Origin: Candidatus Thioglobus sp. REDSEA-S12_B1
GTDB lineage: Bacteria > Pseudomonadota > Gammaproteobacteria > PS1 > Pseudothioglobaceae
Assembly: GCA_001628405.1 (NCBI GenBank)
Contig: LURN01000011.1
Span: forward strand, 20,864-84,863
Direction of reading: 5' to 3'
DNA length: 64,000 nucleotides
A program made the position numbers and the translations under genes. Shown here piece by piece: positions 62,010 to 64,000 of this stretch (the first letter of the stretch is position 1; each line of letters begins with the position of its first letter). The notes beneath the pieces are model-generated. The model did not search any database, was not told the DNA's origin, and was given only the letters and a program-made list of their open reading frames with translations.

Positions 62010-63110
62010 ATGGGAAGTATTAGTCTTAACGGCATCAATAAATCATTTGGCGCAACTGAAGTACTGAAGGACATCAATTTGGACATCAAAGATGGTGAGT
62101 TTTTGATACTTATTGGGCCGTCAGGTTGCGGCAAATCGACTTTAATGAATTTGATTGCTGGCCTTGAGGATTTAACTGGCGGTGAGATTGTCATTGATGG
62201 TAAGGATGTATCTGACGAATCACCGAAAGATAGAGATATTGCTATGGTTTTTCAATCCTATGCTTTATATCCTACTATGAATGTGGCTAGAAATATTTGT
62301 TTTGGGCTCGAAATGAGCAAAATGCCTAAGGATGAGCAAGAGAAGATTCTTCAAAAGGTTTCTAAATTATTACAGATTGATCATCTTCTAGATAGAAAGC
62401 CTGGTCAATTATCTGGTGGACAGAGGCAACGTGTTGCTATGGGTAGGGCTCTAGCTCGATCTCCAAAAGTGTTCCTGTTTGATGAGCCTTTATCCAATCT
62501 AGATGCAAAATTAAGAGTTGAAATGCGTACTGAGATTAAAAAATTACATCAGCGTATTGGAACAACCATAGTCTATGTGACTCATGATCAAATCGAAGCA
62601 ATGACTCTTGCAGATCGAATAGCCGTTCTAAAGGATGGAGAATTGCAGCAAGTAGGAACGCCTTATGAGATTTACAATGATCCAGTCAGTCATTTTGTTG
62701 CTGATTTTATGGGGTCTCCTGGCATGAACTTTATTGAGTGTGTTGTTAAGGATGAGAACTTAGTTGTTCAGAGTGGTGGCGAAACCTACGAGTTAGCGAT
62801 TCCATGCAAAGATGCGATTAAGAATTCCAAATTAGATGTTGTAATGCTTGGGATAAGACCAGAAATGCTTACTGAAATTGAGCCGTCTGCAGACAAGAAA
62901 AATTCATACCTCCATCAAATAAAATTTGATGTTGAAGTTATTGAGCCTATGGGTGCTGATACAGTGGCAATTGGTCAGTGGAACGAAACTGAGGTAATGG
63001 CTAGACTCAGCCCAGAGGCTGGAAATACTGCTGGAAAGGGTTTTGACTTACAAGTTGACACAAGCAAGGCTATTTTGTTTGATCCAAATTCAGGGCTTAG
63101 AATCAGATAA
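62010..63110 (+). CDS. MalK/GtsD-like ABC transporter ATPase
   Basis: A 366-residue ATPase with Walker A GPSGCGKST, VFQSYALYPTMNVARN, signature LSGGQRQRV, DEPLSNLDAKLR and a TOBE domain (LGIRPEML) at the C-terminus. RBS AAAGGAAAA precedes it. It completes the glucose/mannose-type operon and, being a MalK type, might also energise other importers in the cell if its own permease pair is not functional. Confidence 0.92.
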   Translation: MGSISLNGINKSFGATEVLKDINLDIKDGEFLILIGPSGCGKSTLMNLIAGLEDLTGGEIVIDGKDVSDESPKDRDIAMVFQSYALYPTMNVARNICFGLEMSKMPKDEQEKILQKVSKLLQIDHLLDRKPGQLSGGQRQRVAMGRALARSPKVFLFDEPLSNLDAKLRVEMRTEIKKLHQRIGTTIVYVTHDQIEAMTLADRIAVLKDGELQQVGTPYEIYNDPVSHFVADFMGSPGMNFIECVVKDENLVVQSGGETYELAIPCKDAIKNSKLDVVMLGIRPEMLTEIEPSADKKNSYLHQIKFDVEVIEPMGADTVAIGQWNETEVMARLSPEAGNTAGKGFDLQVDTSKAILFDPNSGLRIR

Positions 63111-63129
63111 AAATTGATACAATGATAGA

Positions 63130-63990
63130 ATGAGTGAGCATTTTACTAAATCTGGCTTGTCTATCCCTTCAATTGGTCTTGGAACCTGGGATATGCAAGG
63201 TCCAACTTGCAGTAGAATTGTTCAAGAGGCTCTGGAGATGGGATACCGTCATATTGATGGCGCATCAATGTATGAGAACGAATCAGAAGTTGGGCAAGGC
63301 ATAAAAAATTCTGGAGTTGATAGAGAAGAGATTTTTATTACAACAAAAATTAACACAACCAGCTGGACACCTTCGAGAGGCAATGGGCCTTCATTACAAA
63401 ATAAAGATATAGCTAAGCACTTCGAGCAGAGCCTTAAAGACTTACAAACTGATTACGTTGATCTTCTCTTAATCCATTGGCCGAAGTTCGAGACTAACTT
63501 GGGAGACATGCTTGAAGCCCTTTATAAAATCAAAGACGCCAAAAAAACAAAAGAGGTAGGTGTTGCCAATTTCAATTCATATTTACTGAATGAGTGCGTT
63601 AGTCTTGGGTTTAAGGATATCTATTGCAATCAAGTTGAGTACCATCCTTTTCTATCTCAAGCCAAATTGTTAGAGGTGATGCAAGATTTAGAGATAATTC
63701 CTGTTGCTTATTGTCCAATCTGTAGAGGCGATGTTGCGCGTCATGAAGTCATCATTAATTTAGCAGAGAAATACTCTAAAACACCTGCCCAAATTGCTCT
63801 TAGGTGGCTTTATCAGCAGCATGTGGTATCGATTCCAAAAACTGCTAATTCATACAGACTTAAGGAGAATATTGATATCTTTGATTTCGAGATTGAATAT
63901 AAGGATATGCTTGAAATATACGGTCTTGAGCGAAATCAACGATTAGTTCCTAATCTTGAAGTGAATGAATTAAAGTATCCTTTTGATTAA
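63130..63990 (+). CDS. Aldo/keto reductase family protein
   Basis: A 286-residue aldo/keto reductase. The catalytic tetrad is visible as Asp43, Tyr48 (MYENESEVG), Lys73 (TTKIN) and His116 (LLIHWP), and IPKTANSYRLKENIDIF near the C-terminus is the NADPH-binding signature. It follows the sugar importer ATPase by 19 bp, so a sugar or sugar-derived aldehyde is a possible substrate. The family is too broad for a firm reaction. The stop codon is 10 bases before the window end. Confidence 0.88.
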   Translation: MSEHFTKSGLSIPSIGLGTWDMQGPTCSRIVQEALEMGYRHIDGASMYENESEVGQGIKNSGVDREEIFITTKINTTSWTPSRGNGPSLQNKDIAKHFEQSLKDLQTDYVDLLLIHWPKFETNLGDMLEALYKIKDAKKTKEVGVANFNSYLLNECVSLGFKDIYCNQVEYHPFLSQAKLLEVMQDLEIIPVAYCPICRGDVARHEVIINLAEKYSKTPAQIALRWLYQQHVVSIPKTANSYRLKENIDIFDFEIEYKDMLEIYGLERNQRLVPNLEVNELKYPFD

Positions 63991-64000
63991 TCTGAAATCA

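Noticed and set aside
1..64000. CRISPR arrays, tRNA or rRNA genes, insertion sequences
   Set aside because: I saw no regularly spaced repeats, no recognisable tRNA or rRNA sequence and no transposase reading frames; a covariance-model scan was not possible here.

Overview
The window looks like chromosomal DNA of a free-living marine gammaproteobacterium. It is AT-rich and tightly packed, with many 1-4 bp gene overlaps, very short spacers, no insertion sequences and no RNA genes that I could recognise. The mix of Tat export, UmuDC, many high-affinity ABC importers and a tripartite tricarboxylate transporter resembles the SUP05/Thioglobus-type (PS1) lineage. That assignment is an inference from gene content and base composition only.

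Layout. (1) 291-16331, plus strand: a complete purine-catabolism operon. It holds a GntR/FadR regulator, then puuE, uraD, allantoicase, allA, puuD (cytochrome c-type urate oxidase), guaD, hiuH and xdhABC, and it ends in a BMP-family purine/nucleoside-type ABC importer. Together these take guanine or xanthine through urate and allantoin to glyoxylate and urea. (2) 16429-17816, minus strand: tatABC. (3) 18078-31814: a galactoside operon (ABC importer, GH36 alpha-galactosidase, GH42 beta-galactosidase and every step of the oxidative De Ley-Doudoroff galactose pathway). It converges on an iclR-malK pair. (4) 32021-33520: glycerol kinase, divergent from iclR. (5) 33517-43936: a minus-strand operon (2-hydroxyacid dehydrogenase, YihV-like PfkB kinase, Gfo/Idh/MocA protein, fucose-isomerase-fold protein, YihT/LacD-like class I aldolase) that diverges from a second sugar ABC importer. 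(6) 43985-47289: 8-oxoguanine-type deaminase and umuDC. (7) 47409-50613: a 5'-truncated response regulator, an intact sensor kinase and an AGE-family sugar epimerase/isomerase. (8) 50610-57053: a TctDE two-component pair and a TctCBA transporter with two binding proteins. (9) 57119-58700: an NTF2-like protein and a DUF1479 protein. (10) 58903-63990: a glucose/mannose-type ABC importer whose first permease is broken by a frameshift, followed by an aldo/keto reductase.

How the genes work together. The most interesting proposal is that regions 3-5 form one system for the water-soluble head groups of thylakoid glycolipids. Digalactosylglycerol (alpha-Gal, beta-Gal, glycerol) would need exactly one alpha-galactosidase, one beta-galactosidase, galactose oxidation and glycerol kinase, and all are present without signal peptides. 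The neighbouring kinase and aldolase look like the sulfoglycolysis enzymes YihV and YihT, which would fit sulfoquinovosylglycerol, the head group of the other abundant thylakoid glycolipid. The two importers share a 15-bp near-palindrome (17927-17941 and 38924-38938) lying 39 and 40 bp upstream of a TATACT box, which suggests common control, perhaps by the IclR protein. This is inference and needs phylogenetic and biochemical tests.

Other points worth attention are the tandem GntR-type operators over the purine promoter, an UmuD with a basic N-terminal extension beside an inverted repeat, the truncated response regulator, and the broken permease.
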